NCBI GenBank assembly: GCA_900545655.1
Contig: UQZY01000054.1
Coordinates: 1 to 9,055 of the forward strand
DNA from: an uncultured Oscillospiraceae bacterium
Lineage (GTDB): Bacteria > Bacillota > Clostridia > Oscillospirales > Acutalibacteraceae
Direction: 5' to 3'
DNA length: 9,055 bases
The position numbers were made by a program, and so were the translations under genes. This document shows positions 1-6,602 of this stretch, in pieces (position 1 is the stretch's first letter; the number at the start of each line of letters is the position of its first letter). Under the pieces are notes generated by a model. It searched no databases and was not told where the DNA came from. It saw only the letters and a list, made by a program, of their open reading frames with translations.

Positions 1-2
1 GC

Positions 3-62
3 ATAAACTTTTTCAACATAACCGACAAAAACGAAATAAAGTTTTTGAGAGAAAATCTCTGA
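3..62 (+). CDS. Possible C-terminal tail of a gene cut by the window edge
   Basis: Reading from base 3, the frame gives about 19 residues (INFFNITDKNEIKFLRENL) and then TGA at 60-62. The mix of charged and hydrophobic residues resembles a natural protein C-terminus, and a plus-strand gene ending here would converge on the minus-strand gene at 226-2490 with a hairpin between them. The piece is too short to assign a family. A second open frame from base 2 also runs to about 73 but is very Lys/Arg-rich and less convincing. In AT-rich DNA this could be chance. Confidence 0.25.
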   Translation: MNFFNITDKNEIKFLRENL

Positions 63-174
63 AAAAGCAATAATGCTTGGTAAAAGAAGATTACAGAATA
101 AATCCTGATGATAACAAAATGAAAAAAGATTTTTAGAGGAAAACATCCAAGTACAGTAAAATTCGCGTAAAATA

Positions 175-205
175 AAGAAGGAGAAGCTCAACGCTTTTCC
201 TTCTT
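175..205 (-). terminator. Hairpin terminator downstream of the zinc-ribbon/nuclease gene
   Basis: The arms AAGAAGGAGAAGC (175-187) and GCTTTTCCTTCTT (193-205) form a 13-bp stem with one G-U pair and a 5-base loop. Read on the minus strand, the stem runs into CTTCTTTATTTTA, a T-rich tail, about 20 bases after the TAA of the gene ending at 226. This fits an intrinsic terminator for that gene. It may also stop transcription coming from the left, although the tail on the plus strand (CTTATTCATG) is poorer. Confidence 0.6.
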
Positions 206-225
206 CTTATTCATGCACAGCCTTA

Positions 226-2490
226 TTATAGGTCTTTTTTAGTAATATGATTTTTGAAATTTGGACATATGTTTTTTGCCTTGCACCTTTTTACTATGGT
301 TGATGTCCATTCTTTGCCACATTCTTTACACTTCCACCAAACACGAATACCACTGCTACATTTAAAGTCTTCCGGTTTTTTATCTCCGTTTTTTTCGTAA
401 TTCCAGTATTCGGCGACGTCCGGACGAAGTGTTGCAAGATCGTTTTCACCCTTTATAGGAAATCTTCCATAGCAATACGGACACCCTGCTCCTTGAGAAC
501 GGCTGTTAAGCATTGACTCCCATTCGTGACCTTTTTCACACTTCCCCCAAATTTTTTTATTTGCACTTGGAGTGACCATTTGGGGAGTTAAATATCCGTT
601 TTTTGTTGGATGCCATTCAGCTGCAAGTTGTGGATTGATTGTTGCTAAATCATTTTTTCCGGGAACAACAGTTCGACTGGAACAAACAGGGCATCCAACA
701 CCGTTTAATGCTTTACTGCTGATATTTGCTTCCCACTCGTACCCGCATTTGGGACAGATCCACCACGCAAAAGAATCTGTACCTGAAGCATATTCTGATG
801 GCTTGTGGCTGCTATTTTTAGTCGGATGCCATTCTTTGCACAGTTCCGGATAATTTTCTTCCAGATTGCTTCTTTTTACATATGTAGAAAGTCTGTTAAT
901 TCGCTGTTTTTCTTTGCCACACTCAGGGCATCCGTTTCCCCTGGTTCTTACTGCAATTGAAACTTTCCATTCATGTCCACAGATGGGACAAAGCCACCAG
1001 GCTTTCTTGTCGCTACCGCTTGATAATTTGTGTGGATCTAAATTTTTGTTTTTAGTCGGATGCCATTGCTTTAAAAGCTCAGGATACTTTAATGCAAAGT
1101 TATTATTTACACTAGCACTTTCAGAACGCATTTTTGCGCCTCTTTTTGCAGAACATTTAGGACAACCGCTTCCTCGAATCCGATGTTCAATATTTGTTTG
1201 CCATTCATGTCCGCAAGTTTTACATTTCCACCAGAATTTTTCTTTTCTATAACAGGTTACTTGTGACGGAAGAGGGATATTTTTATTGTAATCCCATTCC
1301 TCAAGCAGTTCAGGATGAAGAAATTCAAGGCTGTTAGCTATTATATAAGCCTTAAATGCGTCAATAATTTTATAATAGTCTCGTTTAACATCAATGTTGT
1401 AATTCTCAATGTTTAAAATTTTGAATAATTCAGAGATTGAACTTGTTAATTCATTTTCAGTTGAATCTTTGCTTGTTATACGAATTGCGCTATTTGTATC
1501 TGGTAATCTTGGATCTCTAAATCTAATCAAAAGTATATTTTTTTCTCTGCATAGTTCGTCTTTATCATTGTCTTTTCTCAGACTCTTATTATCCTTGTGC
1601 CATAGGTAACCATCATATTCTATGGCTGCTTTTATCGAGGGAATAAAAATGTCCAATTCCATACCGATTTCAGTTTTATTTCGTTTTTCGGCATCCGAAA
1701 AAAACTTTGTTATATAATAGTAGATTGCTTGTTCGGGGAAAGAACTTCCTGTTTTTGAACATCGTGGGCAACCTAATCCGCTTTTTCTTATTCTATGGTT
1801 CACGGTTGATTGCCACTCATTTCCGCAAATATCACATTTCCACCAGAACTTTCTGTTGCTTGAACATGGGATTTCGTTTACGTCAAATCCAATATTTTTA
1901 GTTGGATGCCATTGAGCGGCTATATGTGGATATAGTGTGGCTAAATTATTTTTTATAGCTGCATTTTTTGTTTTGCTTATACTTCTGGCAATACTTGCAC
2001 ATTTAGGACAACCTGTCGGACCTTTCCCGCCTTTGCATGTTCTGTGATTTGCGCTTGTTACCCACTTGTGACCCTTTTCACAAATCCAGTGAACCTTTTT
2101 GTTGCAGCCAGCAACTACAGAGTCAGGGGTATCCGGTGAGTTTGGATCAAGCAAATTTTCATTGTAGTCCCATTCTGCAGCAATTTCCGGATGAGTAGTT
2201 GACAAGTCATTATACCCTTTCAGAACTTTTTTATTACTGCAAAAAGGACAATTTTGTCCGGAACTTCTGTGAGACACAGAAGCTTCATAGTGATGTCCCT
2301 GTTTGCAAATCCACCAATACTTTTGATCGGAACCTATTGTAACCATGTCGGGGGTTATGGGAGCATTTTTATCATAATCCCATTCTTTTACAAGCTCCGG
2401 ATGTACAATAGACAGTTCATTGCCCGAAAAGATTAATTTCAAAAATTCATCCCCAATCAAAGATGTTCTTTTTACATTATGATAGCACAT
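226..2490 (-). CDS. Multi-repeat zinc-ribbon protein with an embedded Vsr/DUF559-like PD-(D/E)XK nuclease domain
   Basis: This 754-residue protein has eight repeats of about 60-80 residues. Each has a P-x-L/I...E/Q-W-(HPTKN or DYxKN) block, then an aromatic WW-x-C cluster, and ends G-C-P-x-C. Conserved Trp are at 37, 107, 194, 399, 476, 554, 626 and 696. Candidate zinc ligands are C62/H66/C81/C84, C137/H141/C161/C164, C219/C222/C241/C244, C423/C426/C443/C446, C501/C504/C521/C524, C579/C582/C600/C603, C651/H655/C670/C673 and C721/C724/C742. This matches the 'probable zinc-ribbon' family (PF14311/DUF4379). Between repeats 3 and 4, residues about 250-330 look like a Vsr/DUF559-type nuclease: E253, then ELDIFIP (E278, D280), AIEYDG (E291, D293), WH (H298) and LLIRFR. 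A DNA-binding, DNA-cutting role is inferred; target and biological role are unknown. No Shine-Dalgarno precedes the ATG at 2488-2490, and an in-frame stop lies three codons upstream. A TTG at codon 17 preceded by GGGGA is an alternative start. The gene is AT-rich by eye and stands alone between two hairpins. Confidence 0.8.
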   Translation of the reverse strand: MCYHNVKRTSLIGDEFLKLIFSGNELSIVHPELVKEWDYDKNAPITPDMVTIGSDQKYWWICKQGHHYEASVSHRSSGQNCPFCSNKKVLKGYNDLSTTHPEIAAEWDYNENLLDPNSPDTPDSVVAGCNKKVHWICEKGHKWVTSANHRTCKGGKGPTGCPKCASIARSISKTKNAAIKNNLATLYPHIAAQWHPTKNIGFDVNEIPCSSNRKFWWKCDICGNEWQSTVNHRIRKSGLGCPRCSKTGSSFPEQAIYYYITKFFSDAEKRNKTEIGMELDIFIPSIKAAIEYDGYLWHKDNKSLRKDNDKDELCREKNILLIRFRDPRLPDTNSAIRITSKDSTENELTSSISELFKILNIENYNIDVKRDYYKIIDAFKAYIIANSLEFLHPELLEEWDYNKNIPLPSQVTCYRKEKFWWKCKTCGHEWQTNIEHRIRGSGCPKCSAKRGAKMRSESASVNNNFALKYPELLKQWHPTKNKNLDPHKLSSGSDKKAWWLCPICGHEWKVSIAVRTRGNGCPECGKEKQRINRLSTYVKRSNLEENYPELCKEWHPTKNSSHKPSEYASGTDSFAWWICPKCGYEWEANISSKALNGVGCPVCSSRTVVPGKNDLATINPQLAAEWHPTKNGYLTPQMVTPSANKKIWGKCEKGHEWESMLNSRSQGAGCPYCYGRFPIKGENDLATLRPDVAEYWNYEKNGDKKPEDFKCSSGIRVWWKCKECGKEWTSTIVKRCKAKNICPNFKNHITKKDL

Positions 2491-2572
2491 ATTTTTTTAT
2501 TTTCGGCACCAAAAATGGGACACTTGATTTTTTCCATATTTTTATTTCAACCGAATAGAGTTTCCATACAAT

Positions 2573-2611
2573 AAAGCACCGAAAATCATCATCAATGATT
2601 TTCGGTGCTTT
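2573..2611 (-). terminator. Long perfect hairpin after the MATE gene
   Basis: The arms AAAGCACCGAAAATCAT (2573-2589) and ATGATTTTCGGTGCTTT (2595-2611) pair perfectly over 17 bp with a 5-base loop (CATCA). It begins 17 bases after the TAA of the MATE gene on the minus strand, so it most likely ends that transcript and isolates the downstream nuclease gene. The T-tract is short (GCTTTATTG on the minus strand, GCTTTTATAAAAG on the plus), so it may act partly as a 3'-end stabiliser. Confidence 0.65.
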
Positions 2612-2628
2612 TATAAAAGCTTCTAACC

Positions 2629-3993
2629 TTAGTTTTCAACAAACTTCTCCGGCTTTTCGGCGATATAGTGGTAGCGCTTTTTGTAAATTGCAAAGCAGAT
2701 GAAGGATACAAATACGCCCAGTGTCTCGGCAACTACTACGGAGAGCCATATCCCGTCGATACCGAGGATTAAGGGAAGTGTGAAAAGAGGTATTATCTGG
2801 AACACAAGGGTGCGCATGAATGAAATGAATGCGGACACTCCACCGTTGCCTAGTGCCGTGAAGAAGGCGGAGGAATAAATATTGAAGCCGTTCAGCAGGA
2901 AAGAAAGGCTGAAAAGTCTGAAGCCGTGAACGGTCATTTTGAGAAGCTCCGGATTTTTTGAAATAAATATTGCCGAAAGCGGTGTGGCAAATATCTCGGC
3001 AAGTGCCGTCATGACAATGCCGAGAATACCTACGATATGCAGACTTTTCTTAAATACATTTTGAAGCTCGGTGTGATTTTCGGCACCGTAATTAAAGCCG
3101 ACTATAGGCGCACTTCCGACGGCAAAGCCTAAGAACGATGCGGCAAAGATAAAGTTTACATACATGATGATTCCATAGGCGTTTATACCGTCTTCACCTG
3201 CGAGCTCAATCAGTTTGTAATTATAGAGAATACTTACAAGTGACATCGATATATTGGTCATAAGCTCTGAGGCACCGTTGGTACATACCTTTCCGAGTAC
3301 TCGGATTTCCGGCTTTGACGGTTTGAGGAACAATGTACTTCCGTTGTCTTTCTTAATGAAGTAGAGAAGCGGGACAATGCCGCCGATTATCTGACTGAGC
3401 GCTGTTCCGAGTGCGGCACCGAGGATACCCCATTTGAATCCGGCGATGAATACCGCGTCAAGAATGATATTTCCGACACCTGCGGCAACCGTTACGTAAA
3501 GACCGTATTTCGGCTTTTCGGAAGTTGAGAAAAATACTTGAAAAACATTTTGAAGCATGAATGCCGGAAGGCAGGGAAAAAGAACTCTTACGTAAATAAG
3601 GCAGTAGGGAAGCATCTCCTTTGAGGATCCGAGAAAAAGACATATTTTTTCTGCGAAAATCGTTGCAATTACGGCGATTACCGTTCCGACTATGACTGTG
3701 AACTCCACTACCATTGAGAAATATCTCAGAGCGCGCGGATTGTCTCCTTCACCCATGGCTTTTGAAACAACTGCATTGCCGCCCGTTCCTGCCATGAATC
3801 CGAATGCTGCAAGAAGCATAATAAACGGCCACGTAAGATTTATTGCGGCAAAGGGTGTTTCGCCGGCAATGTTTGATACGAAAACTCCGTCTACTATTCC
3901 GTAAACAGAGGTGAAAATCATCATTACGATTGACGGATAAACGAATTTCATGAGTCGTCCGTATGTGAAGTGGTCTGACAGTTGGATTTTCAT
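2629..3993 (-). CDS. MATE family multidrug exporter (MepA-like)
   Basis: A 454-residue inner-membrane protein of the usual length for the multidrug and toxic compound extrusion family, which exports cationic drugs or metabolites in exchange for H+ or Na+. The N-lobe carries VYGIVDGVFVSNIAG (about 30-44), FMAGTGGNAVVSKAMGEGD (about 66-84) and GNIILDAVFI (about 174-183). The second MatE lobe starts near residue 230 and has the GFNYGAEN motif after a SAPIVG stretch. Hydrophobic segments are consistent with about 12 membrane helices. The start is supported by AGGAGA at 4005-4010, 11 bases before the ATG. A promoter and a palindrome lie immediately upstream and a strong hairpin follows, so it looks monocistronic. 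It is transcribed divergently from asnS. The MepA-like assignment is from overall appearance; the substrate cannot be read from sequence. Confidence 0.93.
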   Translation of the reverse strand: MKIQLSDHFTYGRLMKFVYPSIVMMIFTSVYGIVDGVFVSNIAGETPFAAINLTWPFIMLLAAFGFMAGTGGNAVVSKAMGEGDNPRALRYFSMVVEFTVIVGTVIAVIATIFAEKICLFLGSSKEMLPYCLIYVRVLFPCLPAFMLQNVFQVFFSTSEKPKYGLYVTVAAGVGNIILDAVFIAGFKWGILGAALGTALSQIIGGIVPLLYFIKKDNGSTLFLKPSKPEIRVLGKVCTNGASELMTNISMSLVSILYNYKLIELAGEDGINAYGIIMYVNFIFAASFLGFAVGSAPIVGFNYGAENHTELQNVFKKSLHIVGILGIVMTALAEIFATPLSAIFISKNPELLKMTVHGFRLFSLSFLLNGFNIYSSAFFTALGNGGVSAFISFMRTLVFQIIPLFTLPLILGIDGIWLSVVVAETLGVFVSFICFAIYKKRYHYIAEKPEKFVEN

Positions 3994-4004
3994 AAATTTC
4001 GAAG

Positions 4005-4010
4005 TCTCCT
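4005..4010 (-). promoter_or_regulatory. Ribosome binding site of the MATE gene
   Basis: AGGAGA on the minus strand, 11 bases upstream of the ATG at 3991-3993. It fixes that ATG as the start and excludes longer out-of-frame readings of this region. Confidence 0.75.
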
Positions 4011-4022
4011 GAAAAAAATATT

Positions 4023-4036
4023 CCCTCCGCGGAGGG
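4023..4036. promoter_or_regulatory. Perfect 14-base palindrome, candidate operator or leader hairpin of the MATE gene
   Basis: CCCTCCGCGGAGGG is its own reverse complement and is much more GC-rich than its surroundings. It lies about 11 bases downstream of the predicted -10 of the MATE promoter, so at roughly +4 to +17 of the transcript, a classic repressor site for drug-exporter genes. In RNA it can fold as a CCCTC/GAGGG stem with a CGCG loop. On the minus strand it is followed by AATATTTTTTTC (seven T at 4012-4018) and then the ribosome site, so it could also act as a small attenuator. No repressor gene is next to it. Confidence 0.55.
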
Positions 4037-4046
4037 TGTGCCTGCT

Positions 4047-4075
4047 ATTCTAACATACCTAAAAAAATAAATCAA
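4047..4075 (-). promoter_or_regulatory. Sigma-A-type promoter of the MATE gene
   Basis: On the minus strand, -35 TTGATT (4070-4075) and -10 TAGAAT (4047-4052) are separated by exactly 17 bases, with an extended -10 TG one base before the hexamer. The predicted start is near 4040, giving a leader of about 45 bases that begins almost at the palindrome at 4023-4036. Confidence 0.65.
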
Positions 4076-4107
4076 CAGGGAAAAGGCCTTTGTAACTTAT
4101 TATTTAT

Positions 4108-4135
4108 TTGATTTTTAAGTGTTTTGTGGTAATAT
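4108..4135 (+). promoter_or_regulatory. Candidate promoter of asnS
   Basis: TTGATT (4108-4113) and TAATAT (4130-4135) are separated by 16 bases, with an extended -10 TG at 4127-4128. Transcription would start near 4142 and give a short leader of about 28 bases, so no T-box-type leader fits before asnS. The hexamers match the consensus only partly, and overlapping TATATA at 4133-4138 is an alternative -10. Confidence 0.45.
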
Positions 4136-4169
4136 ATAGACCGTAAAAAGCACGAATTGAGGTAGTAGT

Positions 4170-5558
4170 ATGAAACACATCGACATCAAAGACATAATGG
4201 CGGACAAAGAGTATATCGGTAAAGAGGTTGTAGTGTGCGGCTGGATACGCACATCCCGTGATTCTAAAAATATGGCTTTCATGGAGCTTAATGACGGTAC
4301 AACCTTAAAGCATATTCAGCTTGTAATTGATAAATCAACCTTTTCTAAGGCCGATTCTCTTGCTGATTTTATGAAACTCGGATCTGCTCTTAAGGTTACC
4401 GGTACAGTTGTGCCGTCGGCCGTTGCGAAAGACGGCGGAGTTGAAATTAATATATCGGATATTGTTTTGCTTGGGGATTGTTCTCTTGACTACCCTCTTC
4501 AGAAGAAGCGTCATACCCTTGACTATCTTCGTACCATGCCTCACCTTCGTTTGCGTACAAATACTTTTAACGCGGTATTCCGCGTGCGTTCTGTTCTTGC
4601 TACGGCAATTCACGGGTACTTCCAGAACAGAGGTTATGTATACATAAACACTCCGCTTATCACGGGCAGTGACTGTGAAGGTGCCGGAGAGATGTTCAAG
4701 GTAACAACAATAGGCTATTCCGACAAGTACAAGAGTGCCGAGGAGTATTATGCAAACGACTTTTTCGGCAAATCCGCAGGGCTTTCCGTTTCGGGACAGC
4801 TCGAGGGAGAGGTTGCCGCTATGGCATTCGGAAAGATTTACACATTCGGACCGAGCTTCAGAGCGGAAAACTCGAATACACCGCGTCATGTTGCGGAATT
4901 CTGGCATGTTGAACCGGAGGTTGCATTTGCGGAACTGCCGGATATCATTGAAATTGCCGAGGATATGATAAAGCATATAGTAAAAACCGTTATGGAAGAG
5001 TGCCCCGATGAGCTCGCTTTCTTTGAGCAGCACTTCGAAAAGGGTCTTTCAGAAAAACTTAAGAGTGTTGTGGAAAATGAATTTGAGGTTTTAGAATACA
5101 CGAAGGCAATCGAAATTCTTGAAAAGGCTGATATGGAGTTCAAATATCCTGTCGAATGGGGTTGTGATCTTCAGACGGAGCATGAAAGATACATCACCGA
5201 GCAGGTATTCAAAAAACCGGTATTTGTGATAAACTACCCGAAGGACATCAAGTCTTTCTATATGAAACAAAATCCTGATGGAAAAACCGTGGCCGCGACC
5301 GACCTCCTCGTTCCGGGCGTCGGAGAGATAATCGGCTGTTCAGAACGTGAGTCTGACCTTGACAGGCTTCTCGACGCCATGAACAAGCGCGGCATGAACA
5401 TGGAGGATTACCGTGATTATCTTGACCTGCGCCGCTTTGGTTCGGTGCCTCACAGCGGTTTCGGTCTCGGCTTTGAGAGAATGCTCATGTATGTTACGGG
5501 TATTGCAAACATAAGAGATGTTATTCTTTATCCCAGGACAGTAGGCTCGATAAGGTAA
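4170..5558 (+). CDS. asnS: Asparaginyl-tRNA synthetase
   Basis: This 462-residue class IIb aminoacyl-tRNA synthetase, of the length normal for bacterial AsnRS (about 463), attaches asparagine to tRNA-Asn in the cytoplasm using ATP. Residues about 15-105 form the OB-fold anticodon-binding domain (VVVCGWIRTSRDSKNMAFMEL). HLRLRTNTF (about 125-133) opens the catalytic core. Motif 2 is FRAENSNTPRHVAEFWHVEPE-like, with R231 and E233. Motif 3 is GFGLGFERML, with R437, followed by GIANIRDVILYPRT. The EFWHVEPE signature and the lack of a long GAD-type insertion favour AsnRS over AspRS. GAGG at 4159-4162, seven bases before the ATG, supports the start. DegV follows after 39 bases with no terminator between, so the two are probably co-transcribed. 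Confidence 0.97.
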   Translation: MKHIDIKDIMADKEYIGKEVVVCGWIRTSRDSKNMAFMELNDGTTLKHIQLVIDKSTFSKADSLADFMKLGSALKVTGTVVPSAVAKDGGVEINISDIVLLGDCSLDYPLQKKRHTLDYLRTMPHLRLRTNTFNAVFRVRSVLATAIHGYFQNRGYVYINTPLITGSDCEGAGEMFKVTTIGYSDKYKSAEEYYANDFFGKSAGLSVSGQLEGEVAAMAFGKIYTFGPSFRAENSNTPRHVAEFWHVEPEVAFAELPDIIEIAEDMIKHIVKTVMEECPDELAFFEQHFEKGLSEKLKSVVENEFEVLEYTKAIEILEKADMEFKYPVEWGCDLQTEHERYITEQVFKKPVFVINYPKDIKSFYMKQNPDGKTVAATDLLVPGVGEIIGCSERESDLDRLLDAMNKRGMNMEDYRDYLDLRRFGSVPHSGFGLGFERMLMYVTGIANIRDVILYPRTVGSIR

Positions 5559-5583
5559 ATAATAAATTGCGTGGGAACGCATT

Positions 5584-5590
5584 GGAGAGG
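5584..5590 (+). promoter_or_regulatory. Ribosome binding site that sets the degV start
   Basis: GGAGAGG lies seven bases upstream of the ATG at 5598. The longer in-frame reading from the GTG at 5571 has no ribosome site, and its first nine codons would include this sequence, so 5598 is preferred. Confidence 0.8.
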
Positions 5591-5597
5591 ATTTATT

Positions 5598-6482
5598 ATG
5601 GCTTTTTGCATCATTACGGATTCGGCGTCGGATATTCCGAAGTCGGTCATAGAAGAGTACGGCTTATACGTTATGCCTACGCCGGTTACAATTGACGGCG
5701 AGGACCTTCGTGACGGCGTTACGATTTTTCCGGAAGTATTTTACAGACTTCAGTCGGAGGGAACGCATGAGATAAAGACATATCACATAAGTCAGCTTAT
5801 GTTTGAAGAGCATTTTACAAAATTTGCGGAGCGCGGAGACGAGGTGCTTTACATCTGCTTTTCAACAGGTATTGCGGGAACATTCCAGGCTGCGACGCTT
5901 GCAAAAGAAGAAGTACTTGAAAAATATCCTGACTTTAAGATTACAATCATTGACTCAAAATGTGCGTCCATAGGATATGGACTTGTCGTTGAAAGACTTC
6001 TCCGTATGCAGAAAAACGGTGCGCCGGAAGAGCTTATTAAAGAGGCCGCATATTTTTTCTGTGAGCATATGGTTCACGCGGTTACGGTTCAAACTCTCGA
6101 ATATCTCTATGCCGGCGGTCGTGTGAGCAAGGCGTCATTTGTAGTTGGAGGCGTTCTTGACATAAAGCCTATAATAATGACAGATGAAAACGGCTCTCTT
6201 AAGGCCTGCGAGAAGGTTCGCGGCTGGAAAAAGGCTCAGAACCGAATTCTTGAAATAGTTCGTGAGCGCGGAGACAATATAAAAAATCAGGTTGTCGGTG
6301 TGTGCTATGGAACTGAAAGAGAATCAGCCGATTATGTTGAAGCGGAGCTCCGTGCAATGAAAGTCAAAGGCATACTTGAAACTCAGGTCGGATGTGCGAT
6401 AGGTGCGCATACCGGTCCCGGGATTGTAGCTATTGTCTTTCTCGACAAAACAAACTCTAAATATGACGAATTTTTGAAATAA
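5598..6482 (+). CDS. DegV family fatty-acid-binding protein (FakB-like)
   Basis: A 294-residue cytoplasmic protein of the DegV family. Studied members (FakB) hold a fatty acid so that FakA kinase can phosphorylate it for phospholipid synthesis; that role here is inferred from the family. Visible signatures are the N-terminal IITDSASDIP (5-14), FSTGIAGTFQAA (88-99, with S89 in the loop that binds the carboxylate in FakB proteins), IDSKCASIGYGLVV (118-131), TLEYLYAGGRVSKAS (166-180), LDIKPII (187-193) and GAHTGPG (269-275, with H271). The usual TSQPS-type motif appears as TYHIS (61-65), a variation also in the ligand-binding region. The start is placed at 5598 because GGAGAGG precedes it and the family motif begins directly after; an in-frame GTG at 5571 would add nine untypical residues. 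It follows asnS by 39 bases. No fakA is visible. Confidence 0.93.
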   Translation: MAFCIITDSASDIPKSVIEEYGLYVMPTPVTIDGEDLRDGVTIFPEVFYRLQSEGTHEIKTYHISQLMFEEHFTKFAERGDEVLYICFSTGIAGTFQAATLAKEEVLEKYPDFKITIIDSKCASIGYGLVVERLLRMQKNGAPEELIKEAAYFFCEHMVHAVTVQTLEYLYAGGRVSKASFVVGGVLDIKPIIMTDENGSLKACEKVRGWKKAQNRILEIVRERGDNIKNQVVGVCYGTERESADYVEAELRAMKVKGILETQVGCAIGAHTGPGIVAIVFLDKTNSKYDEFLK

Positions 6483-6515
6483 TTCACAAAATTTTAATAA
6501 ATTACGCCTGCAGTA

Positions 6516-6544
6516 TTGAATTTGCTTTATCTGTTTGATACTAT
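6516..6544 (+). promoter_or_regulatory. Candidate promoter of the lipoprotein gene
   Basis: TTGAAT (6516-6521) and TACTAT (6539-6544) are 17 bases apart, with an extended -10 TG at 6536-6537. Transcription would start near 6551, about 50 bases before the ATG at 6603. No terminator follows degV, so read-through from the asnS-degV transcript is also possible. Confidence 0.5.
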
Positions 6545-6587
6545 GGTGTTGAAAATACATTATTTAATTTCTATTTGCGAAAAAATG

Positions 6588-6593
6588 AAAGGA
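6588..6593 (+). promoter_or_regulatory. Ribosome binding site that sets the lipoprotein start
   Basis: AAAGGA lies nine bases before the ATG at 6603. The signal peptide begins exactly at that ATG. Upstream in-frame starts (around 6516 and 6585) have no ribosome site and would put polar residues before the signal peptide. Confidence 0.7.
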
Positions 6594-6602
6594 CCATGCA
6601 CA

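Noticed and set aside
42..66. Inverted repeat TTTTTGAGAG/CTCTGAAAAA
   Set aside because: The stem is short and AT-rich with a mismatch and overlaps the possible coding tail. It is too weak to call a terminator.
1..146. Minus-strand frame of about 48 codons open to the left edge, starting at the ATG at 144-146
   Set aside because: It has no ribosome site and its Phe/Leu/Lys-rich translation is typical of random AT-rich DNA. It would also start directly after the terminator of the preceding minus-strand gene, with no visible promoter.
866..1252. 128-codon plus-strand frame inside the zinc-ribbon gene
   Set aside because: Repeating HSGHP/HSCPQ-like strings are the reverse reading of the zinc-finger repeats, not an independent protein. 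The same applies to the frame at 572-853.
3749..4075. 108-codon minus-strand frame starting in the MATE promoter
   Set aside because: It starts upstream of the predicted transcription start, overlaps the MATE coding region in another frame, and has a low-quality translation.
4076..4169. Search for a T-box or riboswitch leader before asnS
   Set aside because: The predicted leader is only about 28 bases, and no structured or T-box-like sequence is visible in the gap.
4335..5033. 232-codon open frame on the minus strand opposite asnS
   Set aside because: It lies entirely inside asnS, whose motifs 2 and 3 are intact. Its translation is Cys/Arg-rich with no recognisable domain and it has no ribosome site, so it is an antisense shadow.
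5571..5597. N-terminal extension of the DegV protein from a GTG at 5571
   Set aside because: The ribosome site GGAGAGG lies within this stretch and the family signature starts right after the ATG at 5598.
6516..6602. 29-residue N-terminal extension of the lipoprotein
   Set aside because: It would bury the signal peptide and lipobox. The ribosome site and signal peptide both point to 6603, and the stretch contains the candidate promoter.
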